Assembly: GCA_963682175.1 (NCBI GenBank)
Contig: OY821793.1
Span: 28,417,493-28,481,492, forward strand
Reading direction: 5' to 3'
Length of the DNA stretch: 64,000 nucleotides
Source of the DNA: Triglochin maritima
Taxonomy: Eukaryota; Streptophyta; Magnoliopsida; Alismatales; Juncaginaceae
Shown piece after piece: positions 23,901-38,500 of this stretch. The stretch's first letter is position 1, and every line of letters begins with the position of its first letter. The notes beneath the pieces are model-generated. The model was not told the origin of the DNA. It ran no database searches and saw only the letters and a list, made by a program, of their open reading frames with translations. A program made the translations under genes and the position numbers.

Positions 23901-26900
23901 AGTGATTTGGCGGTCGGGCGATGGACACTAGCCTAGTGTTGTCATAGTTGGCATGTTAGCGCCACGCTAGGGCCTAGTGTGTGCTCGCGGGAGTGGGCTG
24001 AGGCATTCGCTTCCAAAACACGTTTGGAAGTGAAAGCGCACTTGTAGGTGAAATGGGGGTTGCTCGTGGGCAAAGACCAAGGTGCCTGTGGACGTTGCTC
24101 TTCGACGTGCTCGGTTGCCCAAGGTTGTTGCCTTCCCGTGCACTTCCGAACGCGTCCGGAAGGGAATGGGGGTTTCTCGTGGGGAAAGTTCTTGATGATG
24201 TTTCTCGTGCCCATGCTTGGGTTGCCACGTTTGTTGCCTACCCCATTCGCTTCCAAAACGCGTTTGGAAGTCCATGGGTGTTGCCCGCGGGCAAAGTGGA
24301 AGCTGCCGCATCGTTTGTCCCAAGCAATGGCCTGAGTGGACCTTAGGTGTGCCTTAGTCTATATTTGGGCACCCGAGCACGTAGTGAGGAGGAGTGGATG
24401 GGTAACTCCTTTTAGAATGCTCGATTTAGATGTATGTAGGGCGAGGCGCGATGAGATGAAGAATGCTGATGATGTGGGGGCGTGGCTGGTAGGGAGCTAC
24501 GTCTTCTTGGAGGCGCGACCCCGAATACTTGGGAGTTTGCTCTCAAATTTTAGGGGCAGATAGAGGGATGAATTGTCTACGTAATGCAAGTTAGAACGCT
24601 CAATTTGGAGGTCGGATACTCGAGGCGTAGCCGATTTGGTGTTGGCCTGCAGGGTGGCGACGGAGTGGCTTTTGGCCAGCTCCACGCGTGGCATGTGGCT
24701 AGCCCCACACCTAGTTTCTAAGTTGTCTTTAGGCGGCCCAACCACGGTTTATGGAACTTAGGACCCCACATATCCATCCGTGTTATCTACGTGGCATACC
24801 CATCTCGGAGTGATTTGGCAGTTGGGCGATGGACACTAGCCTAGTGTTGTCATAGTTGGCATGTCAACGCCACGCTAGGGCCTAGTGTGTGCTCGCGGCA
24901 GTGGGCTGAGGCATTCGCTTCCAAAACACGTTTGGAAGTGAAAGCGCACTTGTAGGTGAAATGGGGGTTGCTCGTGGGCAAAGGCCAAGGTGCCTGTGGA
25001 CTTTGCTCTTCGACGTGCTCGGTTGCCCAAGGTTGTTGCCTTCCCGTGCACTTCCGAACGCGTCCGGAAGGGAATGGGGGTTTCTCGTGGGGAAAGTTCT
25101 TTGGGACGTTCCTCGTGCCCATGCTTGGGTTCCCACGGTTGTTGCCTACCCCATTCGCTTCCAAAATGCGTTTGGAAGTCCATGGATGTTGCCTGCGGGC
25201 AAAGTGGAAGCTGCCGCATCGTTTGTCCCAAGCAATGGCCTGAGTGGACCTTAGGTGAGCCTTACTATATATTTGGGCACCCGAGCACGTAGTGAGGAGG
25301 TGTGGATGGGTAACTACTCTTAGAATGCCCGATTTAGATGTATGTAGGGGAGGCGCGATGAGATGAAGAATGCTGATGATGTGGGGGTGTGGCTGGTAGG
25401 GAGCTACGTCTTCCTGTAGGAGGCCAGACCCCGAATGCTTGGGCGTTTGCTCTGAAATTTTAGCGGCAGATAGAGGGATGAATTGTCTACGTAATGCAAG
25501 TTAGAACGCTCGATTTGGAGGTCAGATGCTCGAGGCGCAGCCGATTTGGTGTTTGCCTGCAGGGTGGCGACGGAGTGGCCTTTGGCCAGCTCCACGCGTG
25601 GCAAGTGGCCAACCCCACACCTAGTTTCGAAGTGGTCTTTAGGCGGCCCAACCACGGTTTATGGAACTTAGGACCCCACATATCCATGCGCGTTATCTAC
25701 GAGGCGCACCCATCTCGGAGTGATTTGGCGGTCGGGCGATGGACACTAGCCTAGTGTTGTCATAGTTGGCATGTCAGCGCCACGCTAGGGCCTAGTGTGT
25801 GCTCGCGGCAGTAGCCTGCGGCATTCGCTTCCAAAACACGTTTGGAAGTGAAAGCGCACTTGTAGGTGTAATGGGGGTTGCTCGTGGGCAAAGACCAAGG
25901 TGCCTGTGGACGTTGCTCTTCGACGTGCTCGGTTGCCCAAGGTTGTGGCCTTCCCGTGCACTTCCGAACGCGTCCGGAAGGGAATGGGGGTTTCTCCTGG
26001 GGAAAGTTCTTTGGGACGTTGCTCGTGCCCATGCTTGGGTTCCCACGGTTGTTGCCTACCCCATTCGCTTCCAAAACGCGTTTGGAAGTCCATGGGTGTT
26101 GCCCGCGGGCAAAGTGGAAGCTGCCGCATCGTTTGTCCCAAGCAATGGCCTGAGTGGACCTTAGGTGAGCCTTAGTCTATATTTGGGCACCCGAGCACGT
26201 AGTGAGGAGGAGTGGATGGGTAACTACTCTTAGAATGCCCGATTTAGATGTATGTAGGGGAGGCGCGATGAGATGAAGAATGCTGATGATGTGGGGGCGT
26301 GGCTGGTAGGGAGCTACGTATTCTTGGAGGAGGCGAGACCCCGAATGCTTGGGCGTTTGCTCTGAAATTTTACGGGCAGATAGAGGGATGAATTGTCTAC
26401 GTAATGCAAGTTAGAACGCTCGATTTGGAGGTTGGATGCACGAGGCGCAGCCGATTTGGTGTTTGCCTGCAGGGTGGCGACGGAGTGGCCTTTGGCTAGC
26501 TCCACGCGTGGCATGTGGCCAGCCCCACACCTAGTTTCGAAGTGGTCTTTAGGCGGCCCAACCACGGTTTATGGAACTTAGGACCCCACATATCCATCCA
26601 CGTTATCTACGAGGCGCACCCATCTCGGAGTGATTTGGCGGTCGGGCGATGGACACTAGCCTAGTGTTGTCATAGTTGGCATGTCAGCGCCACGCTAGGG
26701 CCTAGTGTGTATTCGCGGCAGTGGGCTGCGGCATTCGCTTCCAAAACACGTTTGGAAGTGAAAGCGCACTTGTAGGTGAAATGGGGGTTGCTCGTGGGCA
26801 AAGACCAAGGTGCCTGTGGACGTTGCTCTTCGACGTGCTCGGTTGCCCAAGGTTGTTGCCTTCCCGTGCACTTCCGAACGCGTCCGGAAGGGAATGGAGG

Positions 26901-29900
26901 TTTCTCGTGGGGAAAGTTCTTGATGATGTTGCTCGTGCCCATGCTTGGGTTGCCACGTTTGTTGCCTACCCCATTCGCTTCCAAAACGCGTTTGGAAGTC
27001 CATGGGTGTTACCCGCGGGCAAAGTGGAAGCTGCCGCATCGTTTGTCCCAAGCAATGGCCTGAGTGGACCTTAGGTGAGCCTTAGTCTATATTTGGGCAC
27101 CCGAGCACGTAGTGAGGAGGAGTGGATGGGTAACTCCTCTTAGAATGCCCGATTTAGATGTATGTAGGGCGAGGCGCGATGAGATGAAGAATGCTGATGA
27201 TGTGGGGGCGTGGCTGGTAGGGAGCTACGTCTTCTTGGAGGAGACGCGACACCGAATACTTGGGCGTTTGCGCTGAAATATTAGGGGCAGAGAGAGGGAT
27301 GAATTGTCTACGTAATGCAAGTTAGAACGCTCGATTTGGAGGTCGGATGCGCGAGGCGCAGCCGATTTGGTGTTGGCCTGCAGGGTGGCGACGGAGTGGC
27401 CTTTGGCCAGCTCCACGTGTGGCATGTGGCCAGCCCCACACCTAGTTTCTAAGTTGTCTTTAGGCGGCCCAACCACGGTTTATGGAACTTAGGACCCCAC
27501 ATATCCATCCGTGTTATCTACGAGGCATACCCATCTCGGAGTGATTTGGCGGTCGGGCGATGGACACTAGCCTAGTGTTGTCATAGTTGGCATGTTAGCG
27601 CCACGCTAGGGCCTAGTGTGTGCTCGCGGGAGTGCGCTGAGGCATTCGCTTCCAAAACACGTTTGGAAGTGAAAGCGCACTTGTAGGTGAAATGGGGGTT
27701 GCTCGTGGGCAAAGACCAAGGTGCCTGTGGACGTTGCTCTTCGACGTGCTCGGTTGCCCAAGGTTGTTGCCTTCCCGTGCACTTCCGAACGCGTCCGGAA
27801 GGGAATGGGGGTTTCTCGTGGGGAAAGTTCTTGATAATGTTTCTCGTGCCCATGCTTGGGTTGCCACGTTTGTTGCCTACCCCATTCGCTTCCAAAACGC
27901 GTTTGGAAGTCCATGGGTGTTGCCCGCGGGCAAAGTGGAAGCTGCCGCATCGTTTGTCCCAAGCAATGGCCTGAGTGGACCTTAGGTGTGCCTTAGTCTA
28001 TATTTGGGCACCCGAGCACGTAGTGAGGAGGAGTGGATGGGTAACTCCTCTTAGAATGCTCGATTTAGATGTATGTAGGGCGAGGCGCGATGAGATGAAG
28101 AATGCTGATGATGTGGGGGCGTGGCTGGTAGGGAGCTACGTATTATTGGAGGAGGCGCGACCCCGAATGCTTGGGAGTTTGCTCTCAAATTTTAGGGACA
28201 GATAGAGGGATGAATGGTCTACGTAATGCAAGTTAGAACGCTCAATTTGGAGGTCGGATACTCGAGGCGTAGCCGATTTGGTGTTGGCCTGCAGGGTGGC
28301 GACGGAGTGGCCTTTGGCCAGCTCCACGCGTGGCATGTGGCCAGCCGCACACCTAGTTTCTAAGTGGTCTTTAGGCGGCCCAACCACGGTTTATGGAACT
28401 TAGGACCCCACATATCCATCCGCGTTATCTACGAGGCGCACCCATCTCGGAGTGATTTGCGGTTGGGCGATGGACACTAGCCTAGTGTTGTCATAGTTGG
28501 CATGTCAACGCCACGCTAGGGCCTAGTGTGTGCTCGCGGCAGTGGCCTGCGGCATTCGCTTCCAAAACACGTTTGGAAGTGAAAGCGCACTTGTAGGTGC
28601 AATGGGGGTTGCTCGTGGGCAAAGACCAAGGTGCCTGTGGACGTTGCTCTTCGACGTGCTCGGTTGCCCAAGGTTGTTGCCTTCCCGTGCAATTCCGAAC
28701 GCGTCCGGAAGGGAATGGAGGTTTCTCGTGGGGAAATTTCTTGATGATGTTGCTCGTGCCCATGCTTGGGTTGCCACGTTTGTTGCCTACCCCATTCGCT
28801 TTCAAAACGCGTTTGGAAGTCCATGGCTGTTGCCCGCGGGCAAAGTGGAAGCTGCCGCCTCGTTTGTCCCAAGCAATGGCCTGAGTGGACCTTAGGTGAG
28901 CCTTAGTCTATATTTGGGCACCCGAGCACGTAGTGAGGAGGAGTGGATGGGTAACTCCTCTTAGAATGCCCGATTTAGATGTATGTAGGGCGAGGCGCGA
29001 TGAGATGAAGAATACTGATGATGTGGGGGCGTGGCTGGTAGGGAGCTACGTCTTCTTGGAGGAGGCGCGACACCGAATACTTGGGTGTTTGCTCTAAAAT
29101 TTTAGGGGCAGATAGAGGGATGAATTGTCTACGTAATGCAAGTTAGAACGCTCGATTTGGAGGTCGGATACTCGAGGCGCAGCCGATTTGGTGTTGGCCT
29201 GCAGGGTGGCGACGGAGTGGCCTTTGGCCAGCTCCACACGTGGCATGTGGCCAGCCGCACACCTAGTTTCTAAGTGGTCTTTAGGCGGCCCAACCACGGT
29301 TTATGGAACTTAGGACCCCACATATCCATCCGCGTTATCTACGAGGCGCACCCATCTCGGAGTGATTTGGCGGTCGGGCGATGGACACTAGCCTAGTGCT
29401 GTCATAGTTGGCATGTCAGCACCACGCTAGGGCCTAGTGTGTGCTCGCGGCAGTGGGCTGAGGCATTCGCTTCCAAAACACGTTTGGAAGCGAAAGCGCA
29501 CTTGTAGGTGAAATGGGGGTTGCTCGTGGGCAAAGACCAAGGTGCCTGTGGACGTTGCTCTTCGACGTGCTCGGTTGCCCAAGGTTGTTGCCTTCCCGTG
29601 CACTTCCGAACGCGTCCGGAAGGGAATGGGGTTTCTCGTGGGGAAAGTTCTTGATGATGTTGCTCGTGCCCATGCTTGGGTTGCCACGTTTGTTGCCTAC
29701 CCCATTCGCTTCCAAAACGCGTTTGGAAGTCCATGGGTGTTGCCCGCGGGCAAAGTGGAAGCTGCCGCATCGTTTGTCCCAAGCAATGGCCTGAGTGGAC
29801 CTTAGGTGAGCCTTAGTCTATATTTGGGCACCCGAGCACGTAGTGAGGAGGAGTGGATGGGTAACTCCTCTTAGAATGCCCGATTTAGATGTATGTAGGG

Positions 29901-32900
29901 CGAGGCGCGATGAGATGAAGAATGTTGATGATGTGGGGGCGTGGCTGGTAGGGAGCTACGTCTTCTTGGAGGAGGCGCGACCCCGAATACTTGGGAGTTT
30001 GCTCTCAAATTTTAGGGGCAGATAGAGGGATGAATTGTCTACGTAATGCAAGTTAGAACGCTCGATTTGGAGGTCGGATACTCGAGGCGCAGCCGATTTG
30101 GTTTTGGCCTGCAGGCTGGCGACGTAGTGGCCTTTGGCCAGCTCCACACGTGGCATGTGGCCAGCCGCACACCTAGTTTCTAAGTGGTCTTTAGGCGGCC
30201 CAACCACGGTTTATGGAACTTAGGACCCCACATATCCATCCGCATTATCTACGAGGCGCACCCATCTCGGAGTGATTTGGCGGTCGGGCGATGGACACTA
30301 GCCTAGTGTTGTCATAGTTGGCATGTCAGCGCCACGCTAGGGCCTAGTGTGTGCTCGCGGCAGTGGGCTGAGGCATTCGCTTCCAAAACACGTTTGGAAG
30401 CAAAAGCGCACTTGTATGTGAAATGGGGGTTGCTCGTGGGCAAAGACCAAGGTGCCTGTTGACGTTGCTCTTCGACGTGCTCGGTTGCCCAAGGTTGTTG
30501 CCTTCCCGTGCACTTCCGAACGCGTCCGGAAGGGAATGGGGGTTTCTCGTGGGGAAAGTTCTTTGGGACGTTGCTCGTGCCCATGCTTGGGTTCCCACGG
30601 TTGTTGCCTACCCCATTCGCTTCCAAAACACGTTTGGAAGTCCATGGGTGTTGCCTGCGGGCAAAGTGGAAGCTGTCGCATCGTTTGTCCCAAGCAATGG
30701 CCAGAGTGGACCTTAGGTGAGCCTTAGTATATATTTGGGCACCAGAGCACGTAGTGAGGAGGAGTGAATGGGTAGCTCCTCTTAGAATGCCCGATTTAGA
30801 TGTATGTAGGGGAGGCGCGATGAGATGAAGAATGCTGATGATGTGGGGGTGTGGCTGGTAGGGAGCTACGTCTTCTTGGAGGAGGCGAGACCCCGAATAC
30901 TTGGGCGTTTGCTCTATAATTTGAGGGGCAGATAGAGGGATGAATTGTCTACGTAATGCAAGTTAGAACGCTCGATTTGGAGGTTGGATGCTCGAGGCGC
31001 AGCCGAATTGGTGTTGGCCTGCAGGGTGGCGACGGAGTGGCCTTTGGCCAGCTCCACGCGTGGCATGTGGCCAGCCCCACACCTAGTTTCTAAGTGGTCT
31101 TTAGGCGGCCCAACCACGGTTTATGGGACTTAGGACCCCACATATCCATCCGCGTTATCTACGAGGCGCACCTATCTTGGAGTGATTTGGCGGTCGGGCG
31201 ATGGACACTAGCCTAGTGTTGTCATAGTTGGCATGTCAGCACCACGCTAGGGCCTAGTGTGTGCTCGCGGCAGTGGGCTGCGGCATTCGCTTCCAAAACA
31301 CGTTTGGAAGTGAAAGCGCACTTGTAGTTGAAATGGGGGTTGCTCGTGGGCAAAGACCAAGGTGCCTGTGGACGTTGCTCTTCGACGTGCTCGGTTGCCC
31401 AAGGTTGTTGCCTTCCAGTGCACTTCCGAACGCGTCCGGAAGGGAATGGGGGTTTCTCGTGGGGAAAGTTCTTGATGATGTTGCTCGTGCCCATGCTTGG
31501 GTTGCCACGTTTGTTGCCTACTCCATTCGCTTCCAAAACGCGTTTGGAAGTCCATGGGTGTTGCCCGCGGGCAAAGTGGAAGCTGCCGCATCGTTTGTCC
31601 CAATCAATGGCCTGAGTGGACCTTAGGTGAGCCTTAGTCTATATTTGGGCACCCGATCACATAGTGAGGAGGAGTGGATGGGTAAGTCCTCTTAGAATGC
31701 CCGATTTAGATGTATGTAGGGCGAGGCGCGATGAGATGAAGAATGCTGATGATGTGGGGGCGTGGCTGGTAGGGAGCTACGTCTTCTAGAAGGAGGCGCG
31801 ACCCGGAATACTTGGGAGTTTGCTCTCAAATTTTAGGGTCAGATAGAGGGATGTATTTTCTACGTAATGCAAGTTAGAACGCTCGATTTGGAGGTTGGAT
31901 ACTCGAGACGCAGCCGATTTGGTATTGGCCTGCAGGGTGGCGACGGAGTGGCCTTTGGCCAGCTCCACACGTGGCATGTGGCCAGCCGCACACCTAGTTT
32001 CTAAGTGGTCTTTAGGCGGCCCAACCACGGTTTATGGAACTTAGGACTCCACATATCCATCCGCGTTATCTACGAGGCGCACCCATCTCGGAGTGATTTG
32101 GCGGTCGGGCGATGGACACTAGCCTAGTGTTGTCATAGTTGGCATGTCAGCGCCACGCTAGGGCCTAGTGTGTTCTCGCGGCAGTGGGCTGAGGCATTTG
32201 CTTCCAAAACACGTTTGGAAGCGAAAGCACACTTGTAGGTGAAATGGGGGTTGCTCGTGGGCAAAGACCAAGGTGCCTGTGGACGTTGCTCTTCCACGTG
32301 CTCGGTTGCCCAAGGTTGTTGCCTTCCCGTGCACTTCCGAACGCGTCCGGAAGGGAATGGGGGTTTCTCGTGGGGAAAGTTCTTTGGGACGTTGCTCGTG
32401 CCCATGCTTGGGTTCCCACGGTTGTTGCCTACCCCATTCGCTTCCAAAACGCGTTTGGAAGTCCATGGGTGTTGCCTGCGGGCAAAGTGGAAGCTGCCGC
32501 ATCGTTTGTCCCAAGCAATGGCCAGTGTGGACCTTAGGTGAGCCTTAGTATATATTTGGGCACCAGAGCACCTAGTGAGGAGGAGTGAATGGGTAACTCC
32601 TCTTAGAATTCCCGATTTAGATTTATGTAGGGGAGGCGCGATGAGATGAAGAATGCTGATGATGTGGGGGTGTGGCTGGTAGGGAGCTACGTCTTCTTGG
32701 AAAAGGCGAGACCCCGAATACTTGGGCGTTTGCTCTGACATTTGAGGGTCAGATAGAGGGATGAATTGTCTACGTAATGCAAGTTAGAACGCTCGATTTG
32801 GAGGTTGGATGCTCGAGGCGCAGCCGAATTGGTGTTGGCCTGCAGGGTGGCGACGGAGTGGCCTTTGGCCAGCTCCACGCGTGGCATGTGGCCAGCCCCA

Positions 32901-35511
32901 CACCTAGTTTCTAAGTGGTCTTTAGGCGGCCCAACCACGATTTATGGAACTTAGGACCCCACATATCCATCCGCGTTATCTACGAGGCGCACCCATCTCG
33001 GAGTGATTTGGCGGTCGGGCGATGGACACTAGCCTAGTGTTGTCATAGTTGGCATGTCAGCGCCACGCTAAGGCCTAGTGTGTGCTCGCGGCAGTGGGCT
33101 GAGGCATTCGCTTCCAAAACACGTTTGGAAGCGAAAGCGCACTTGTAGGTGAAATGGGGGTTGCTCGTGGGCAAAGACCAAGGTGCCTGTGGACGTTGCT
33201 CTTCGACGTGCTCGGTTGCCCAAGGTTGTTGCCTTCCCGTGCACTTCCGAACGCGTCCGGAAGGGAATGGGGGTTTCTCGTGGGGAAAGTTCTTTGGGAC
33301 GTTGCTCGTGCCCATGCTTGGGTTCCCACGGTTGTTGCCTACCCCATTCGCTTCCAAAACGCGTTTGGAAGTCCATGGGTGTTGCCTGCGGGCAAAGTGG
33401 AAGCTGTCGCATCGTTTGTCCCAAGAAATGGCCAGAGTGGACCTTAGGTGAGCCTTAGTATATATTTGGGCACCAGAGCACGTAGTGAGGAGGAGTGAAT
33501 GGGTAGCTCCTCTTAGAATGCCCGATTTAGATGTATGTAGGGGAGGCGCGATGAGATGAAGAATGCTGATGATGTGGGGGTGTGGCTGGTAGGGAGCTAC
33601 GTCTTCTTGGAAGAGGCGAGACCCCGAATGCTTGGGCGTTTGCTCTATAATTTGAGGGTCAGATAGAGGGATGAATTGTCTACGTAATGCAAGTTAGAAC
33701 GCTCGATTTGGAGGTTCGATGCTCCAGGCGCAGCTGAATTGGTGTTGGCCTGCAGGGTGGCGACGGAGTGGCCTTTGGCCAGCTCCACACGTGGCATGTG
33801 GCCAGCCGCACACCTAGTTTCTAAGTGGTCTTTAGGCGGCCCAACCACGGTTTATGGAACTTCGGACCCCACATATCCATCCACGTTATCTACGAGGCGC
33901 ACCCATCTCGGAGTGATTTGGCGGTCGGGCGATGGACACTAGCCTAGTGTTGTCATAGTTGGCATGTCAGCGCCACGCTAGGGCCTAGTGTGTTCTCGCG
34001 GCAGTGGGCTGAGGCATTCGCTTCCAAAACACGTTTGGAAGCGAAAGCACACTTGTAGGTGAAATGGGGGTTGCTCGTGGGCAAAGACCAAGGTGCCTGT
34101 GGACGTTGCTCTTCCACGTGCTCGGTTGCCCAAGGTTGTTGCCTTCCCGTGCACTTCCGAACGCGTCCGGAAGGGAATGGGGGTTTCTCGTGGGGAAAGT
34201 TCTTTGGGACGTTGCTCGTGCCCATGCTTGGGTTCCCACGGTTGTTGCCTACCCCATTCGCTTCCAAAACGCGTTTGGAAGTCCATGGGTGTTGCCCGCG
34301 GGCAAAGTGGAAGCTGCCGCATCGTTTGTCCCAAGCAATGGCCTGAGTGGACCTTAGGTGAGCCTTAGTCTATATTTGGGCACCCGAGCACGTAGTGAGG
34401 AGGAGTGGATGGGTAACTCCTCTTAGAATGCCCGATTTAGATGTATGTAGGGCGAGGCGCGATGAGATGAAGAATGTTGATGATGTGGGGGCGTGGCTGG
34501 TAGGGAGCTACGTCTTCTTGGAGGAGGCGCGACCCCGAATACTTGGGAGTTTGCTCTCAAATTTTAGGGGCAGATAGAGGGATGAATTGTCTACGTAATG
34601 CAAGTTAGAACGCTCGATTTGGAGGTCGGATACTCGAGGCGCAGCCGATTTGGTGTTGGCCTGCAGGGTGGCGACGGAGTGGCCTTTGGCCAGCTCCACA
34701 CGTGGCATGTGGCCAGCCGCACACCTAGTTTCTAAGTGGTCTTTAGGCGGCCCAACCACGGTTTATGGAAATTAGGACCCCACATATCCATCCGCGTTAT
34801 CTACGAGGCGCACCCATCTCGGAGTGATTTGGCGGTCGGGCGATGGACACTAGCCTAGTGTTGTCATAGTTGGCATGTCAGCGCCACGCTAGGGCCTAGT
34901 GTGTTCTCGCGGCAGTGGGCTGAGGCATTCGCTTCCAAAACACGTTTGGAAGTGAAATCGCACTTGTAGGTGAAATGGGGGTTGCTCGTGGGCAAAGACC
35001 AAGGTGCCTATGGACGTTGCTCTTCGACGTGCTCGGTTGCCCAAGGTTGTTGCCTTCCCGTGCACTTCCGAACGCGTCCGGAAGGGAATAAGGTTTCTCG
35101 TGGGGAAAGTTCTTTGGGACGTTGCTCGTGCCCATGCTTGGGTTCCCACGGTTGTTGCCTACCCCATTCGCTTCCAAAACGCGTTTGGAAGTTTATGGGT
35201 GTTGCCCGCGGGCAAAGTGGAAGCTGCCGCATCGTTTGTCCCAAGCAATGGCCTTAGTCGACCTTAGGTGAGCCTTAGTCTATATTTGGGCACCCGAGCA
35301 CATAGTGAGGAGGAGTGGATGGGTAACTCCTCTTAGAATGCCCGATTTAGATGTATGTAGGGCGAGGCGCGATGAGATGAAGAATCCTGATGATGTGGGG
35401 GCGTGGCTGGTAGGGAGCTACGTCTTCTTGGAGGAGGCGCGACCCCGAATACTTACGCGTTTTCTCTGAATCTTTAGGGGCCGATAGAGGGATGAAATGT
35501 CTACGTGATGC
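20952..35511. repeat. Array block 7: monomers 24-39, mixed block with GATGAT variant
   Basis: Monomers start at 20952, 21862, 22772, 23680, 24588, 25498, 26408, 27319, 28230, 29140, 30050, 30960, 31871, 32781, 33691 and 34602. Many copies have GTGGGCTGAGGCATTC in place of GTGGCCTGCGGCATTC, GCACGTAGTGAGG in place of GCACATAGTGAGG, and TTTGCTCTCAAATTTT in place of TTTGCTCTGAAATTTT. Monomers 26 and 27 are 908 bp, sharing a 3-bp loss in TTCTTGGAGGCGCG. Variants are combined in many different ways among the copies, so this is a strongly shuffled zone. Confidence 0.86.
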
Positions 35512-38500
35512 AAGTTAGAACGCTCGATTTGGAGGTCGGATGCTCGAGGCGCATCCGATTTGGTGTTGGCCTGCAGGGTGGCGACGGAGTGGCCTTTGGC
35601 CAGCTCCACGCGTGGCATGTGGCCAGCCCCACACCTAGTTTCTAAGTGGTCTTTAGGCGGCCCAACCACGGTTTATGGAACTTAGGACCCCACATATCCA
35701 TCCGCGTTATCTACGAGGCGCACCCATCTCGGAGTGATTTGGCGGTCGGGCGATGGACACTAGCCTGGTGTTGTCATAGTTGGCATGTCAGCGCCACGCT
35801 AGGGCCTAATGTGTGCTCGCGGCAGTGGCCTGCGGCATTCTCTTCCAAAACACGTTTCGAAGGGAAAGCGCACTTGTAGGTGAAATGGGGGTTGCTCGTG
35901 GGCAAAGACCAAGGTGCCTGTGGACGTTGCTCTTCGACGTGCTCGGTTGCCCAAGGTTGTTGCCTTCCCGTGCACTTCCGAACGCGTCCGGAAGAGAATG
36001 GGGGTTTCTCGTGGGGAAAGTTCTTTGGGACGTTGCTCGTGCCCATGCTTGGGTTCCCACGATTGTTGCCTACCCCATTCGCTTCCAAAACGCGTTTGGA
36101 AGTCCATGGGTGTTGCCCGCGGGCAAAGTGGAAGCTGCCGCATCGTTTGTCCCAAGCAATGGCCTGAGTGGACCTTAGGTGAGCCTTAGTCTATATTTGG
36201 GCACCCGAGCACATAGTGAGGAGGAGTGGATGGGTAACTCCTCTTAGAATGCCCGATTTAGATGTATGTAGGGCGAGGCGAGATGAGATGAAGAATGCTG
36301 ATGATGTGGGGGCGTGGCTGGTAGGGAGCTACGTCTTCTTGGAGGAGGCGCGACTGCGAATACTTAGGCGTTTGCTCTGAATCTTTAGGGGCCGATAGAG
36401 GGATGAAATGTCTACGTGATGCAAGTTAGAACGCTTGATTTGGAGGTCGGATGCTCGAGGCGTATCCAATTTGGTGTTGGCCTGCAGGGTGGCGACGGAG
36501 TGGCATTTGGCCAGCTCCACGCGTGGCATGTGGCCAGCCCCACACCTAGTTTCTAAGTGGTCTTTAGGTGGGCCAACCACGGTTTAGGGAACTTAGGACC
36601 CCACATATCAATCCGCGTTATCTACGAGGTGCACCCATCTCGGAGTGATTTGGCGGTCGGGCGATGGACACTAGCCTAGTGTTGTCATAGTTGGCATGTC
36701 AGCGCCACGCTAGGGCCTAGTGTGTGCTCCCGGCAATGGCCTGTGGCATTCGCTTCCAAAACACGTTTCGAAGTGAAAGCGCACTTGCAGGTGAAATGGG
36801 GGTTGCTCGTGGGCAAAGACCAAGGTGCATCTGGACGTTGCTCTTCGACGTGCTCGGTTGCCCAAGGTTGTTGCCTTCCCGTGCACTTCCGAACGTGTCC
36901 GGAAGGGAATGGGTGTTTCTCGTGGGGAAAGTTCTTTGGGACGTTGCTCGTGCCCATGCTTGGGTTCACACGGTTGTTGCCTACCCTATTCGCTTCCAAA
37001 ATGCGTTTGGAAGTCCATGGGTGTTGCCCGCGGGTAAAGTGGAAGCTGCCGCATCGTTTGTGGCAAGCAATGGCCTGAGTGGACCTTAGGTGAGCCTTAG
37101 TCTATATTTGGGCACCCGAGCACATAGTGAGGAGGAGTGGATGGGTAACTCCTCTTAGAATCCCCGATTTAGATGTATGTAGGGCGAGGCGCGATGAGAT
37201 GAAGAATGCTGATGATGTGGGGGCGTGGCTGGTAGGGAGATGCGTCTTCTTGGAGGAGGCGCGACCCCGAATACTTGGGCGTTTCCTCTGAAGTTTTAGG
37301 GGCAGATAGAGGGATGAATTCTCTACGTCATGCAAGTTAGAACGCTCGATTTGGAGGTCGGATTCTCGCGGCGCTGCCGCTTTGGTGTTGGCCTGCAGGG
37401 TGGCGACGGAGTGGCCTTTGGCCAGCTCCACGCGTGGCATGTGGCCAGCCCCACACCTAGTTTCTAAGTGGTCTTTAGGCGGCCCAACCACGGTTTCTGG
37501 AACTTAGGACCCCACATATCCATCCGCGTTATCTACGAGGCACACCCATCTCGGAGTGATATGGCGGTCGGGCGATGGACACTAGCCTAGTGTTGTCATA
37601 GTTGGCATTTCAGCGCCACGCTAGCGCCTAGTGTGTGCTCGCGGCAGTGGCCTGCGGCATTCACTTCCAAAACACGTTTCGAAGTGAAAGCGCACTTGCA
37701 GGTGAAATGGGGGTTGCTCGTGGGCAAAGACCAAGGTGCCTGTGGACGTTGCTCTTCGACGTGCTCGGTTGCCCAAGGTTGTTGCCTTCCCGTGCACTTC
37801 CGAACGCGTCCGGAAGGGAATGGGGGTTTCTCGTGGGGAAAGTTCTTTGGGACGTTGCTCGTGCCCACGCTTGGCTTCCCACGGTTGTTGCCTACCCCAT
37901 TCGCTTCCAAAACGCGTTTGGAAGTCCATGGGTGTTGCCTGCGGGCAACGTGGAAGTTGCCGCATCGTTTGTCTCAAGCAATGGCCTGAGTGGACCTTAG
38001 GTGAGCCTTAGTCTATATTTGGGCACCCGAGCACATAGTGAGGAGGAGTGGATGGGTAACTCCTCTTAGAATCCCCGATTTAGATGTATGTAGGGCGAGG
38101 CGCGATGAGATGAAGAATGCTGATGATGTGGGGGCGTGGCTGGTAGGGAGATGCGTCTTCTTGGAGGAGGCGCGACCCCGAATACTTGGGCGTTTCCTCT
38201 GAAGTTTTAGGGGCAGATAGAGGGATGAATTGTCTACGTGATGCAAGTTAGAACGCTCGATTTGGAGGTCGGATTCTCGCGGCGCAGCCGCTTTGGTGTT
38301 GGCCTGCAGGGTGGCGACGGAGTGGCCTTTGGCCAGCTCCACACGTGGCATGTGGCCAGCCCCACACCTAGTTTCTAAGTGGTCTTTAGGCGCCCAACCA
38401 CGGTTTATGGAACTTAGGACCCCACATATCCATCCGCGTTATCTACGAGGCACACACATCTCGGAGTGATATGGCGGTCAGGCGATGGACACTAGCCTAG

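Noticed and set aside
32133..32741. Longest open frame in the window, 202 codons on the minus strand with an ATG start, in monomer 36
   Set aside because: The ATG exists only because this copy reads CTGACATTTGAGG where others read CTGAAATTTTAGG. The same region is interrupted in most other monomers, and no known domain is visible. It is a chance read-through of satellite DNA.
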